Assembly: GCA_024226515.1 (NCBI GenBank)
Contig: JAAELQ010000305.1
Coordinates: 1 to 64,000, forward strand
Direction: 5' to 3'
DNA length: 64,000 nt
DNA from: a bacterium
Lineage (GTDB): Bacteria > Acidobacteriota > Polarisedimenticolia > Polarisedimenticolales > Polarisedimenticolaceae
In this document: in pieces, positions 41,815 through 48,697 of the stretch
Numbering within the stretch: position 1 is the stretch's first letter
Layout of the letters: each line of letters opens with the position of its first letter
Translations under genes and position numbers: made by a program
The notes under the pieces: model-generated
The model's input: the letters and a program-made list of their open reading frames with translations, nothing else
Told to the model about the DNA's origin: nothing
The model's database searches: none

Positions 41815-43776
41815 GTGCAGCCAGCCGTGCTCCGAAGCGTCGCACCGGTCGTCGGTCTGGCGGCGTTCGTGCTGTACCTGCTGACGTGTTGCCGGACGGT
41901 CTTCTTCGGCGACGCGGGGGAGTTGATCGCGGCCGCGCACTCGCTGGGGGTGGCCCATCCGCCCGGCTACCCGCTGTACACGGCGCTCGGACGCCTGGCG
42001 CTCGAGCTCCCGTGGGGCGAGCCCGCGTTTCGGGTCAACCTGCTGGCTGCTGCGGCCGCAGGCGGGACCGTCGCGCTCGTCGCGTCGATGGTGGCGCGAC
42101 AGACCCGCTCGGTCGCGGCGTCGCTGGCTGCCGGGCTCGGTCTGGGCGTCTCCTCTCCGTTCTGGGCGTCGGCGACGTCGGCCGAGGTGTACTCGCTGCA
42201 CACGATGCTCTCGGCGGCGCTCCTGGCCTGCTCGCAACGCTACGGGGAGCGGGCCTCCCGGCGACAGGCTCTGGCTGCGGCGTGCGCCATGGGGCTCGGA
42301 CTGGCCCACCGGCCGACGATCGTTCTCGCGCTTCCGGCCGCGCTCGTTCTCGCGTGGCCGGGGCTGGTTCGCGGCTGGATTCGCGCGCGCTCGCGCGTCA
42401 CGCTCGACGTGGCCCTCTTCGCCGTCGTCGCGCCGGCCGTGGCCGTGGCGTTCTACGGCTGGATGATGCGGCGCTCGGCGGGCGGCCCGGCCGCGAATTG
42501 GGGCCGGCCGGACGATCTCGGCTCGCTCGTGGCGCACGTCGGAACGCGCGTCTACGCCAACTACGCGGTCGGGCCGGCGGGCTGGCTGCGGCCCGACGCC
42601 TGGTGGGAGCTGGTGCGGACGACCGTGGGTGGGTTCGCCGTCGTGCTTCCGGCGCTGGCGGTCTGCGCTGCGCTGAGCGCCCTGCGCCGACGGCGCTCTC
42701 CGGGCGGGCTCGGTCTCGCCGCCGCCGGCCTCGCGCTCCCCGCCGCGCTGTTCGCGATGAGCTACGCCACGGAGGACGTGGAGGTGCTGTACCTGCCGCT
42801 GGCGCTGGCCCTGGCGCTCGGCGGTGGCGTGGGGCTCGATCTGCTGACGCGCGCCGCCGGTCGTGGGCGCCTCGCGTCCGGCCTCGCGGCGTGCGCCGTG
42901 CTCTTCCCGCTGGCGCTGAACTACTCGACCAACGACCTGAGCGATGTCGTCGCGGCGCGAGACTACGGGCTGGACATGCTGGCCGGCGTCCCCGAGCGCG
43001 GAGTGCTGTTCGTCCAGGGAGACGACTCGTTCGTCCTGGCCTACCTGCTGCAGGTGGAGGGCCTCCGCCCCGACGTCACGATCTACGATCGTACCGGCGT
43101 GCTGTTCCGTGACGAGCTCGCGGAGCCGGGCCTGCCCGCGGGACGCGGCGAATCCGCGGAGGACTATCGCGCGCGTCGCGAGCGAGCGTTCGTGTCGCGC
43201 GAGCAGGGTAGAGTCGATCCACGCCCCGTGCTGTTCATGAGCTGGCCCGGGTACCCGGCGCCGCGCGAGTTCGCGTGGGAACCGTTCGGGCTGTTCTATC
43301 TGGCCCGCAACACCATGCAGCGCGCGCCGGCGCCGCCCGCGTGGTCCGCGCTGCATGCCGAGTCCGTCCTGCTCCAGGCGCGGCGCACGCGTTCGGCTTT
43401 CGGGATGACGGTCGCGGCGACCTATCCGCTGATGCGCGGGGAACGGGCTCTGTTCGAGGGCCGGCGTTCGGAGGCCCTCCAGGCGTTCGAGCGGGCTGCG
43501 CGCGTGGGGCAGAGCGAGACCGTCCACAACTACCTCGGAACGATCTACGGGCGACTGGGGGACTACCACCGGGCGATCGAGCAGTTCGAGCGGGCGGTGG
43601 ATCGCCTGCCCGTCTCGGTTCGCGCGTGGAACAACCTGGCGCTGGCGCGGAGTCTCGCAGGCGACACGCAGGGGGCGCGGGAGGCGTGGAGGCGGTCGCT
43701 GGGGCTCGAACCCGACCAGCCGGCCGTCAGGGGCCGGCTGGACGGGGGTGAGCCAGGAGGCGGAGGAGGAGGCTGA
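41815..43776 (+). CDS. DUF2723 GT-C-like membrane protein with C-terminal TPR
   Basis: 653 residues. The first half holds about ten hydrophobic helices and the DUF2723 opening FFGDAGELIAAAHSLGVAHPPGYPLYTALGRLA (motif GD-GEL/I...HPPGYPLY), typical of GT-C fold glycosyltransferases that use polyprenyl-phosphate sugars; its acidic residue near 35 would be catalytic. A soluble domain follows from about 390 (GVLFVQGDDSFVLAYLLQ). The last 80 residues include a TPR-like repeat (YLGTIYGRLGDYHRAIEQFERAV). It starts GTG 41815, 2 bp after the aminotransferase gene. Acceptor and sugar unknown. Confidence 0.85.
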   Translation: MQPAVLRSVAPVVGLAAFVLYLLTCCRTVFFGDAGELIAAAHSLGVAHPPGYPLYTALGRLALELPWGEPAFRVNLLAAAAAGGTVALVASMVARQTRSVAASLAAGLGLGVSSPFWASATSAEVYSLHTMLSAALLACSQRYGERASRRQALAAACAMGLGLAHRPTIVLALPAALVLAWPGLVRGWIRARSRVTLDVALFAVVAPAVAVAFYGWMMRRSAGGPAANWGRPDDLGSLVAHVGTRVYANYAVGPAGWLRPDAWWELVRTTVGGFAVVLPALAVCAALSALRRRRSPGGLGLAAAGLALPAALFAMSYATEDVEVLYLPLALALALGGGVGLDLLTRAAGRGRLASGLAACAVLFPLALNYSTNDLSDVVAARDYGLDMLAGVPERGVLFVQGDDSFVLAYLLQVEGLRPDVTIYDRTGVLFRDELAEPGLPAGRGESAEDYRARRERAFVSREQGRVDPRPVLFMSWPGYPAPREFAWEPFGLFYLARNTMQRAPAPPAWSALHAESVLLQARRTRSAFGMTVAATYPLMRGERALFEGRRSEALQAFERAARVGQSETVHNYLGTIYGRLGDYHRAIEQFERAVDRLPVSVRAWNNLALARSLAGDTQGAREAWRRSLGLEPDQPAVRGRLDGGEPGGGGGG

Positions 43777-43791
43777 GGAGGAGGAGGCTGA
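43762..43791 (+). repeat. Perfect 15-bp tandem duplication spanning a stop codon
   Basis: GGAGGAGGAGGCTGA occurs at 43762-43776 and again at 43777-43791. The first copy carries the DUF2723 stop TGA (43774-43776); the second puts another in-frame TGA 15 bp later. It looks like recent slippage in a GGA-rich tract. Confidence 0.85.
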
Positions 43792-43797
43792 AGGAAG

Positions 43798-44229
43798 CTA
43801 CTGGCGTTCTTTCGGTCCCGGCACCATCGGCAGCGAGTCGTACTGCGGCTTGGTGACGAGCGAGCGGTGGTCGCCGACGACGGTGACCTCGGTCACGCGG
43901 TCTCTTTTCTGCGTGCCCGTCTTGGCGTTGCCGCCCTTGGACTCGGCGCCGCGCAGGCGCTCGAGCTGCTTGACGTAGTTCTTTCCGATCTGGTCGAAGC
44001 GGTCGCGAATCTTGGACAGGTTGGTCTGGACGGAGTTGGCGCGGGCTCGGATCTGCTCCTCGCGGCGGAACGCCTCCTCCAGGGCCTGGAGATAGGGCGC
44101 CGCGTCTTCGTCGAGCGAGATCCCCTTCATCGTGAACAGTTGGCGGACTTGTCCCACGAACGAGTCCGGGGCGTTGGTCAGGCGGGCCAGGCAGTCGATG
44201 TGATCGGCAATGGATTTGGGGAGGGACAT
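43798..44229 (-). CDS. Hypothetical coiled-coil protein
   Basis: 143 residues, no signal peptide, no family recognised. The N-terminal half is helical (SIADHIDCLARLTNAPDSFVGQVRQLF), then a coiled-coil-like stretch rich in E/R/Q (ALEEAFRREEQIRARANSVQTNL, IRDRFDQIGKNYVKQLERL), then a basic, less ordered tail. The frame is open upstream to 44379, but ATG 44229 is better supported as the start (GGAG about 10 nt before). It is transcribed toward the DUF2723 gene, whose stop is 21 bp away, and is divergent from the small gene at 44403. Confidence 0.6.
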   Translation of the reverse strand: MSLPKSIADHIDCLARLTNAPDSFVGQVRQLFTMKGISLDEDAAPYLQALEEAFRREEQIRARANSVQTNLSKIRDRFDQIGKNYVKQLERLRGAESKGGNAKTGTQKRDRVTEVTVVGDHRSLVTKPQYDSLPMVPGPKERQ

Positions 44230-44402
44230 GGCGGCGTGTCTCCAGGGAGGTTTGGCTTCGCTAACGGGGTACGGATCAAGCGCGCGAGCGTCAACGACCC
44301 GTATGGTTAGCGGTGCTAGAAAAAGGCGGGGTATTCGGCGTATGCGTGAGTATCGTGGAGCCCGTGTGGGTGATACCATCGAGGGTGAGCCGAGGAGAAT
44401 CC

Positions 44403-44651
44403 ATGAAGAGACCGCGGAACGATTTCCCGCCCCGATCCCGCCGCCGCACCCGGACCGCCGATCCGCTCGACGCCGGGATGAAGATCAAGGACTCGTTCGA
44501 GTCCCGGACCGGCGTCGTCCTGGATCACGCCTGTCAGTACGCCCACCCAAAGGCCGACCCGGTGTATTCCTACCTGGTGCGCTGGGACGACGGGCAGGTC
44601 AGCGCAATCAGCGAGGGCGCCTTTTCGCACGGGGTGAAGGTGGTCGAGTAG
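44403..44651 (+). CDS. Small conserved-looking hypothetical protein
   Basis: 82 residues; ATG 44403 follows GAGGAG at 7 nt. The first 25 residues are basic and Arg/Pro-rich. The rest reads like one small beta-barrel: GVVLDHACQYAHPKADPVYSYLVRWDDGQVSAISEGAF, with VRWDDG reminiscent of SH3/Tudor-like folds. Function unknown. It lies between a divergent coiled-coil gene and the tRNA-Leu gene on the other strand. Confidence 0.6.
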   Translation: MKRPRNDFPPRSRRRTRTADPLDAGMKIKDSFESRTGVVLDHACQYAHPKADPVYSYLVRWDDGQVSAISEGAFSHGVKVVE

Positions 44652-44677
44652 GGCGGTCGCGAGCGCGACCGTGGGGC

Positions 44678-44764
44678 TGGTGCCGAAGGGGAGATTTGAA
44701 CTCCCACCCCCTTGCGAGGACTAGATTCTGAGTCTAGCGCGTCTACCAATTCCGCCACTTCGGC
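44678..44764 (-). tRNA. tRNA-Leu(CAG)
   Basis: Complete 87-nt tRNA on the minus strand. Acceptor GCCGAAG (44764-44758) pairs with CTTCGGC (44688-44682), followed by A and an encoded CCA. The D-arm reads GGCGGAATTGGTAGACGC. Anticodon stem CTAGA/TCTAG encloses loop CTCAGAA, anticodon CAG, reading CUG. A long variable arm and T-loop TTCAAAT confirm a leucine class II tRNA. Confidence 0.97.
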
Positions 44765-44860
44765 ATGAAGCAAAATCAACCTAGCAACCGTCCCTCCGAA
44801 GTGTCAAGGAAATCCAAGAATCGAGACGGGGTCGGTCGGCAATTCCGGCGTCCTGTGCGA

Positions 44861-44866
44861 TAGAAT
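44861..44866 (+). promoter_or_regulatory. Possible -10 element of the CBS gene
   Basis: TAGAAT, 34 nt before the ATG at 44901; the -35 position is weak. The same hexamer precedes feoA and dnaJ. Confidence 0.35.
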
Positions 44867-44900
44867 GGCCTTCGGGACTCGTTTCATGGAGGTTGCCCGC

Positions 44901-45449
44901 ATGACGGCGAACGAGATGATGACGCAGGACGTGGTGTCCGTCTCGACCGAGATGGATCTGCGTGATCTGGCCAAGTTGTTCCTCTCCAAGGGCATCACCG
45001 GGGCACCTGTGGTGGATACCGAGGGCAACCTGGCCGGCGTGATCTCCCAGACCGACCTGATCTACTACAGCCTCCAGCGCGACGACGAACTGGTCCTCGA
45101 CTCGCACTTCTACCAGAATGCCCGCGTCGAGGGGCGACACCTGCCCAAGGGATTCCAGGTCGAGGATTGCAATACCGGCATCGTCGCCGACGTGATGACT
45201 CCCGTCGTTCACTCGGTCTCCGAGCGGGCCAGCCTGGAGTCGGTCGCGCGCATGATGACCCGCAAGCACATCCATCGCGTCATCGTGAAACGCGGGCGCA
45301 AGGTGGCCGGTGTGATCTCGGCCCTCGACGTGCTGCGCGCCCAGGCGAAAGAGAGGCGAGCCGCTGCGCGCAAGACGCCGGCCGCGAAGAGGAAGACGCC
45401 GGCCGCGAAGAGGAAGACGGCCTCCGCAAGAGCCGTAAAAGCGCGGTAA
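44901..45449 (+). CDS. CBS-domain-pair protein with histone H1-like basic tail
   Basis: 182 residues. Two CBS motifs form one Bateman module: residues about 3-60 (MMTQDVVSVSTEMDLRDLAKLFLSKGITGAPVVD) and about 90-150 (VADVMTPVVHSVSERASLESVARMMTRKHIHRVIVK), which usually bind adenine nucleotides. The last 40 residues are Lys/Ala/Pro-rich with KTPAAKRKTPAAKRKT, like the C-terminal tails of bacterial histone H1-like proteins, so nucleic-acid binding is possible. ATG 44901 follows GGAGG at 8 nt. No target enzyme gene is adjacent. Confidence 0.85.
   Translation: MTANEMMTQDVVSVSTEMDLRDLAKLFLSKGITGAPVVDTEGNLAGVISQTDLIYYSLQRDDELVLDSHFYQNARVEGRHLPKGFQVEDCNTGIVADVMTPVVHSVSERASLESVARMMTRKHIHRVIVKRGRKVAGVISALDVLRAQAKERRAAARKTPAAKRKTPAAKRKTASARAVKAR
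45372..45413 (+). repeat. Two 21-bp tandem repeats encoding KTPAAKR
   Basis: AAGACGCCGGCCGCGAAGAGG is present twice head to tail (45372-45392, 45393-45413), followed by a partial third copy. It lies inside the CBS gene and encodes its basic tail; length variation between strains is likely. Confidence 0.85.
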
Positions 45450-45543
45450 AACGGGCCGCCTTCCGCTTGCCGGAACGCGCGCGGGCCCGGATACTCCACA
45501 CAGTCGAGGCACGCGATCGCTCGCGGTACCCACGGCGGGATCT

Positions 45544-45549
45544 TACAAT
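45544..45549 (+). promoter_or_regulatory. -10 element of the rhodanese-MauE pair
   Basis: TACAAT (45544-45549), 29 nt before the ATG at 45579; no clear -35 box. Confidence 0.35.
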
Positions 45550-45578
45550 GACCGGTCCGAACGGATGGAGGTGTGAGC

Positions 45579-46220
45579 ATGGCGGAGCGAGCCGAGTGGA
45601 CAACCGCGAGAGAGACCGAGGCCGGCCCCGCGTTGCTGCGCTCGATCGTAGTGATCCTGCTTGCCGGCACCGCGCTGGGGCTGCTGTACAACGCGCTCGG
45701 CCCCTGGGGGCTCGAGTGGAAGGGGCGAGACCTGATCGCCGAGATGGCCGATGTGCCCGCCGTCCAGGCGGTTGCCGCGCAGGACAACCCGTACTACACC
45801 GAGAACGACGATCCGCTGGCGGTCGCCGCCACGAACTCCGCGCCCAGCGTCCCGGTGCCGCAGATTCCGGAGGTGGGTCGGCCCGTCCCGATCCCGATCG
45901 CCGCGCTCAAGCAGCTCTACGACGCGCAGGCCACGGTGATCATCGACGCGCGCGAGCCGAGCGAATACGCCGCGGGGCATATCGCCGGCGCCATTCACCT
46001 TTCTTATGACATGGCGCTCAGCGAGCCCGAGCGGCTCGCGATGGACACCGGAGGACTGCCGATCGTGGTTTACTGCGGCGGCGGCACCTGCGACGTCTCG
46101 CACAGAATGGCCGACGAGCTGATGTACAACGGCGGACACACGCGCGTAGCGGTCTACGAGGGAGGCTTCCCCGAATGGTCCGAGGCCGGCTTCCCCGTCG
46201 AACAGGGGACGAAGCACTGA
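45579..46220 (+). CDS. Membrane-anchored rhodanese-like protein
   Basis: 213 residues. One helix (about 20-42) anchors it, then a Pro-rich linker and a rhodanese domain (about 110-205). Strand and loop motifs VIIDAREPSEYAAGHIAGAIHL are canonical, and the active-site loop is YCGGGTCDVSH with the catalytic Cys at its start, so sulfur transfer is plausible. The domain probably faces the periplasm. ATG 45579 has GGAGG at 7 nt and is preferred to GTG 45573. The stop overlaps the MauE gene start as TGATG. Confidence 0.85.
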   Translation: MAERAEWTTARETEAGPALLRSIVVILLAGTALGLLYNALGPWGLEWKGRDLIAEMADVPAVQAVAAQDNPYYTENDDPLAVAATNSAPSVPVPQIPEVGRPVPIPIAALKQLYDAQATVIIDAREPSEYAAGHIAGAIHLSYDMALSEPERLAMDTGGLPIVVYCGGGTCDVSHRMADELMYNGGHTRVAVYEGGFPEWSEAGFPVEQGTKH

Positions 46221-46648
46221 TGGACGGGGTGAAGCGGCTGCTGCAATCGTACTGGACGATCCGTGTGTGTCAGATCCTCACCGGCGTGATCTTCGCCTGG
46301 GCCGGCCTGGCCAAGATCGGAGACCTACCCGCGTTCGCGAGCCAGATCCACGGCTACGGCCTGGTTCCCGTCTTCAGCGAGAACGTCCTTGCCATGACGC
46401 TGCCATGGATCGAGGTGATCGTCGCGCTGGCGCTGTTGCTCGGGGTCCGGGCGCGCGCCGCGGCCGTCGTGGCCTCGGCCCTGATGGTCGTGTTCACGGT
46501 CGCGGTCGTGATCGCCTTCGCGCAGGGCAAAGAGATCTCGTGCGGCTGCTTCGGCGGGCAAGAGCCGAAGAAGATCGACGCCCTCAAGCTGCTCGAGAAC
46601 TTCGGCATGACCGCAGGGGCGTTGATCGCCAGCCTGCGGCCGCGCTGA
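46220..46648 (+). CDS. MauE/DoxX-family membrane protein
   Basis: 142 residues with four hydrophobic helices. Resembles MauE (methylamine utilisation) and DoxX-like redox proteins: VIFAWAGLAKIGDLPAFA in the first helix and the cysteine motif SCGCFGG near residue 110, probably in a periplasmic loop. MauE-type proteins help form disulfides or quinone-linked thiol redox. Its coupling to the rhodanese gene points to a shared thiol or persulfide step (inference). Confidence 0.85.
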   Translation: MDGVKRLLQSYWTIRVCQILTGVIFAWAGLAKIGDLPAFASQIHGYGLVPVFSENVLAMTLPWIEVIVALALLLGVRARAAAVVASALMVVFTVAVVIAFAQGKEISCGCFGGQEPKKIDALKLLENFGMTAGALIASLRPR

Positions 46649-46666
46649 GCGGCGCTACCGAGGAGA

Positions 46667-46686
46667 CGCGCCGGGGGCCCGGCGCG
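46667..46686. terminator. Perfect GC hairpin between convergent MauE and rpsT genes
   Basis: CGCGCCGGG-GG-CCCGGCGCG, centred in the 44-bp gap between two convergent stops. It can act on both strands as a roadblock or terminator, but has no T-run on either side. Confidence 0.45.
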
Positions 46687-46692
46687 AAGAGA

Positions 46693-46965
46693 TCAGGCGC
46701 CGGCGGACATCCGGTTGACCGCGCGGGTCAGCCGGGACTTGGTGCGGGCCGCTGCGTTGTCGTGCAGGGCGCCCAGCTTGACGGTACGGTCGAGCAGCGA
46801 GAGCGTCCCGCGCAACAGGGTCTTCGCCTGGTCGGCGTCTCCCTCGTCGATCGCCTTGCGGCAGGCCCTGACGGCCGTGCGCATGCGGGCGCGGTTGTAG
46901 CGGTTCCTCGCCCGTCGGATGAGGGCCTGTCGGTGTTCCTTCAGCGCGCTTTTGTGATTCGCCAT
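46693..46965 (-). CDS. rpsT: 30S ribosomal protein S20
   Basis: 90 residues, 16S rRNA-binding protein of the small subunit. Starts MANHKSALKEHRQALIRRARN, the S20 opening, and is strongly basic and helical; LKRVIHKN-type region replaced here by LDRTVKLGALHDNAAARTKSRLTRAV, which keeps the family's final helix. ATG 46965 has a GGAG at 4-5 nt. It has its own promoter and a leader hairpin. Confidence 0.96.
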   Translation of the reverse strand: MANHKSALKEHRQALIRRARNRYNRARMRTAVRACRKAIDEGDADQAKTLLRGTLSLLDRTVKLGALHDNAAARTKSRLTRAVNRMSAGA

Positions 46966-47012
46966 GGCTCCAACTCGTAGTCTGGCTAGTTGACCGGGCG
47001 AGAAAAACCCGG

Positions 47013-47028
47013 GCCGCCAACCGGCGGC
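47013..47028 (-). promoter_or_regulatory. Hairpin in the rpsT leader
   Basis: On the minus strand GCCGCC-GGTT-GGCGGC, followed by CCGGGTTTTT, lies between the rpsT promoter and its start codon, like an attenuator or terminator stem. S20 is known to control its own translation in E. coli; whether this stem serves that role is not known. Confidence 0.4.
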
Positions 47029-47041
47029 AAAAGGACGCGGG

Positions 47042-47070
47042 AGTTTAGATCACCCCGCGGGAAGCGTCAA
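47042..47070 (-). promoter_or_regulatory. Sigma70-type promoter of rpsT
   Basis: TTGACG (47065-47070), 17 nt, TAAACT (47042-47047) on the minus strand. It lies at the end of and just below the ybgF stop and gives a leader of about 70 nt. Confidence 0.65.
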
Positions 47071-47077
47071 GAGTCCG

Positions 47078-47962
47078 TCAGATCGAGGCGCCCAGGCTGG
47101 TCAGCTGCTCCTGGGCCACCTTGGCCTCGTCGCTCTGCGGAAAGGTCACGATGACGTAGCGGAACTGGACGATCGCCTGGCCGATCTGGTTTTGCTCGCG
47201 GAACGCCAGCGCCTTCTTCAGGTTTCCCGCAGCGGCGCGGTCGCTCGCCGGATAGGCCTCGAGAAGGTTGTCGAAGGCGCGGACGGCCTCGCCGAAGTTC
47301 CCCTGGGAGAAGTGGCACTCACCGATCCAGTACAGGGCGTTGTCGGCCAGCTCGCTCTCGGGAAAGCGCTCGTGGTACTCCTCGAAACCGGACACGGCGA
47401 GGGAGTAGTTGCCCTTCGAGAAGTCGGCGTACGCGGTGGAGTACAGCGCCTGCGAGTCGGGCACGGCAACGGGGTCCTCGACGACCGTCGGCGGCGTGCC
47501 TGGCGGGACACGGGAATCGTTGCCGGATGCGGTCGTGGGAGTGCCGTCCGCGTCCAGCGCGGCGGCGTCGTACTCGACGGGACCCGGCCTCGGGGGCTGC
47601 ACGCCCTCACGGACGAGCTGCCGCACCTGGCGCACCTCCTGCGTCATGCCGTCCAGGCGTCGATCGATCTCGCTCAGGCGCTGCTCGGCGATCGAGGAGC
47701 CACGGGTCGACTCGTCGATGCGCAACTCGAGGTCTGCGAGGTCCGCCCGGGTGACCTGCTCGTCGTCGTCGAAATCGGCGACACGCATGGTCTCCATCTG
47801 CTCCAGCCGTTCCGTGCTCTCGGTCTGCTCCTGCTGGATCTGTCGCAACTGCTGGCGCACGTCGGCCAGGTCCTTCTGCATCTGCGAGACCTGGTCCGGC
47901 ATCACACAGGCGGTGCTGCCGAGCAAGGCCAGGCCCAGGGCCGGAAGCGCTACGCGTTTCAT
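47078..47962 (-). CDS. ybgF: Tol-Pal system protein YbgF/CpoB
   Basis: 294-residue lipoprotein-like envelope protein; Cys19 follows LLGSTA. An N-terminal coiled coil (about 25-110, heptads with Q/L/I, for trimerisation) leads to a Pro-rich linker and three TPRs (about 175-290) reading LYSTAYADFSKGNYSLAVSGFEEY, ALYWIGECHFSQGNFGEAVRAFDNLL and ALAFREQNQIGQAIVQF. CpoB links the Tol machine to peptidoglycan synthesis in E. coli; the lipobox is unusual, as E. coli CpoB is soluble. Last gene of the Tol locus. Confidence 0.92.
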   Translation of the reverse strand: MKRVALPALGLALLGSTACVMPDQVSQMQKDLADVRQQLRQIQQEQTESTERLEQMETMRVADFDDDEQVTRADLADLELRIDESTRGSSIAEQRLSEIDRRLDGMTQEVRQVRQLVREGVQPPRPGPVEYDAAALDADGTPTTASGNDSRVPPGTPPTVVEDPVAVPDSQALYSTAYADFSKGNYSLAVSGFEEYHERFPESELADNALYWIGECHFSQGNFGEAVRAFDNLLEAYPASDRAAAGNLKKALAFREQNQIGQAIVQFRYVIVTFPQSDEAKVAQEQLTSLGASI

Positions 47963-47979
47963 GTTCGTGCTCGTTCCGC

Positions 47980-48606
47980 TCAGCGCTCTTCGATGATGAA
48001 CGCGGCGCGTCGGTTCTGCGACCAGGCGGATTCGCTGGACCCGTCGGCCACCGGGCGCTCTTCGCCGTAAGACACCAGGCGCATGCGCGAGTGGTCGATG
48101 CCGAGGTCGGTGAGGTACTCGCGAACGGCGTTGGCCCGCCGCTCGCCGAGGGCGAGGTTGTACTCGATCGAGCCGCGCTCGTCGCAGTGACCCTCGACCA
48201 CGATTCCGAACTCGTCGTGTGCCTTGAGCCAGGTCGAGTTGTTCTTCAGGGTGCTGCGCGCCTCCTCGGTGAGGTCGTGCTTGTCGAGCGCGAAGTAGAT
48301 GTTCTTCAGCACGCGCTGCTGCATGTAATAGTCGGCGTCGCGGCTGCCCATCATGTCCTGGCTGTCGACGTTCTCGTTGTCGAAGCCGCGGCCCTGCCAG
48401 GGGTCTTTGTCGACGGTCGTGTCCGGCTCCTCGCGCTCGTACGTGTCGCGATCGCTCGGAGTCGCCGGAACGGCGCCGGTGTCGGTGTCGCCAGGCGGCT
48501 CCTGGGCGGGAGTGGTCACGGCCGGCTTGCCGCCGCCGCAGGCAACGAGCAACAGGAGCAACGAAACGAGAACACCGATGGCAAGAGATCTCGAGCTGAG
48601 CTTCAC
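47980..48606 (-). CDS. pal: Peptidoglycan-associated lipoprotein Pal
   Basis: 208 residues. Start GTG 48606 follows GAGGA at 7-8 nt. Signal peptide with lipobox LLVAC (Cys23), a Thr/Asp/Pro-rich linker, then an OmpA-like domain with YFALDKHDLTEEARSTL, VVEGHCDERGSIEYNLALGERRA, and NRRAAF (the NxR..F diaminopimelate-binding end). Anchors the outer membrane to peptidoglycan and binds TolB. Sits between tolB and ybgF as in most diderms. Confidence 0.95.
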   Translation of the reverse strand: MKLSSRSLAIGVLVSLLLLLVACGGGKPAVTTPAQEPPGDTDTGAVPATPSDRDTYEREEPDTTVDKDPWQGRGFDNENVDSQDMMGSRDADYYMQQRVLKNIYFALDKHDLTEEARSTLKNNSTWLKAHDEFGIVVEGHCDERGSIEYNLALGERRANAVREYLTDLGIDHSRMRLVSYGEERPVADGSSESAWSQNRRAAFIIEER

Positions 48607-48661
48607 GTCGTATTCCTCCGAATCAGGCGGCGCCGGACGGCCACCGGGGGCGAACGCCACG

Positions 48662-48689
48662 ATTATAGGGGACCCTCGGGCGAGCGCAA
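48662..48689 (-). promoter_or_regulatory. Internal promoter before pal
   Basis: Minus strand TTGCGC (48684-48689), 16 nt, then a perfect TATAAT (48662-48667), in the 91-bp gap between tolB and pal. It would allow pal-ybgF expression apart from tolQRAB. Confidence 0.45.
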
Positions 48690-48697
48690 AGTGAGCC

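Noticed and set aside
41599..43569. 656-codon open frame on the - strand
   Set aside because: Antisense to the DUF2723 gene, Arg-rich, no recognisable domain.
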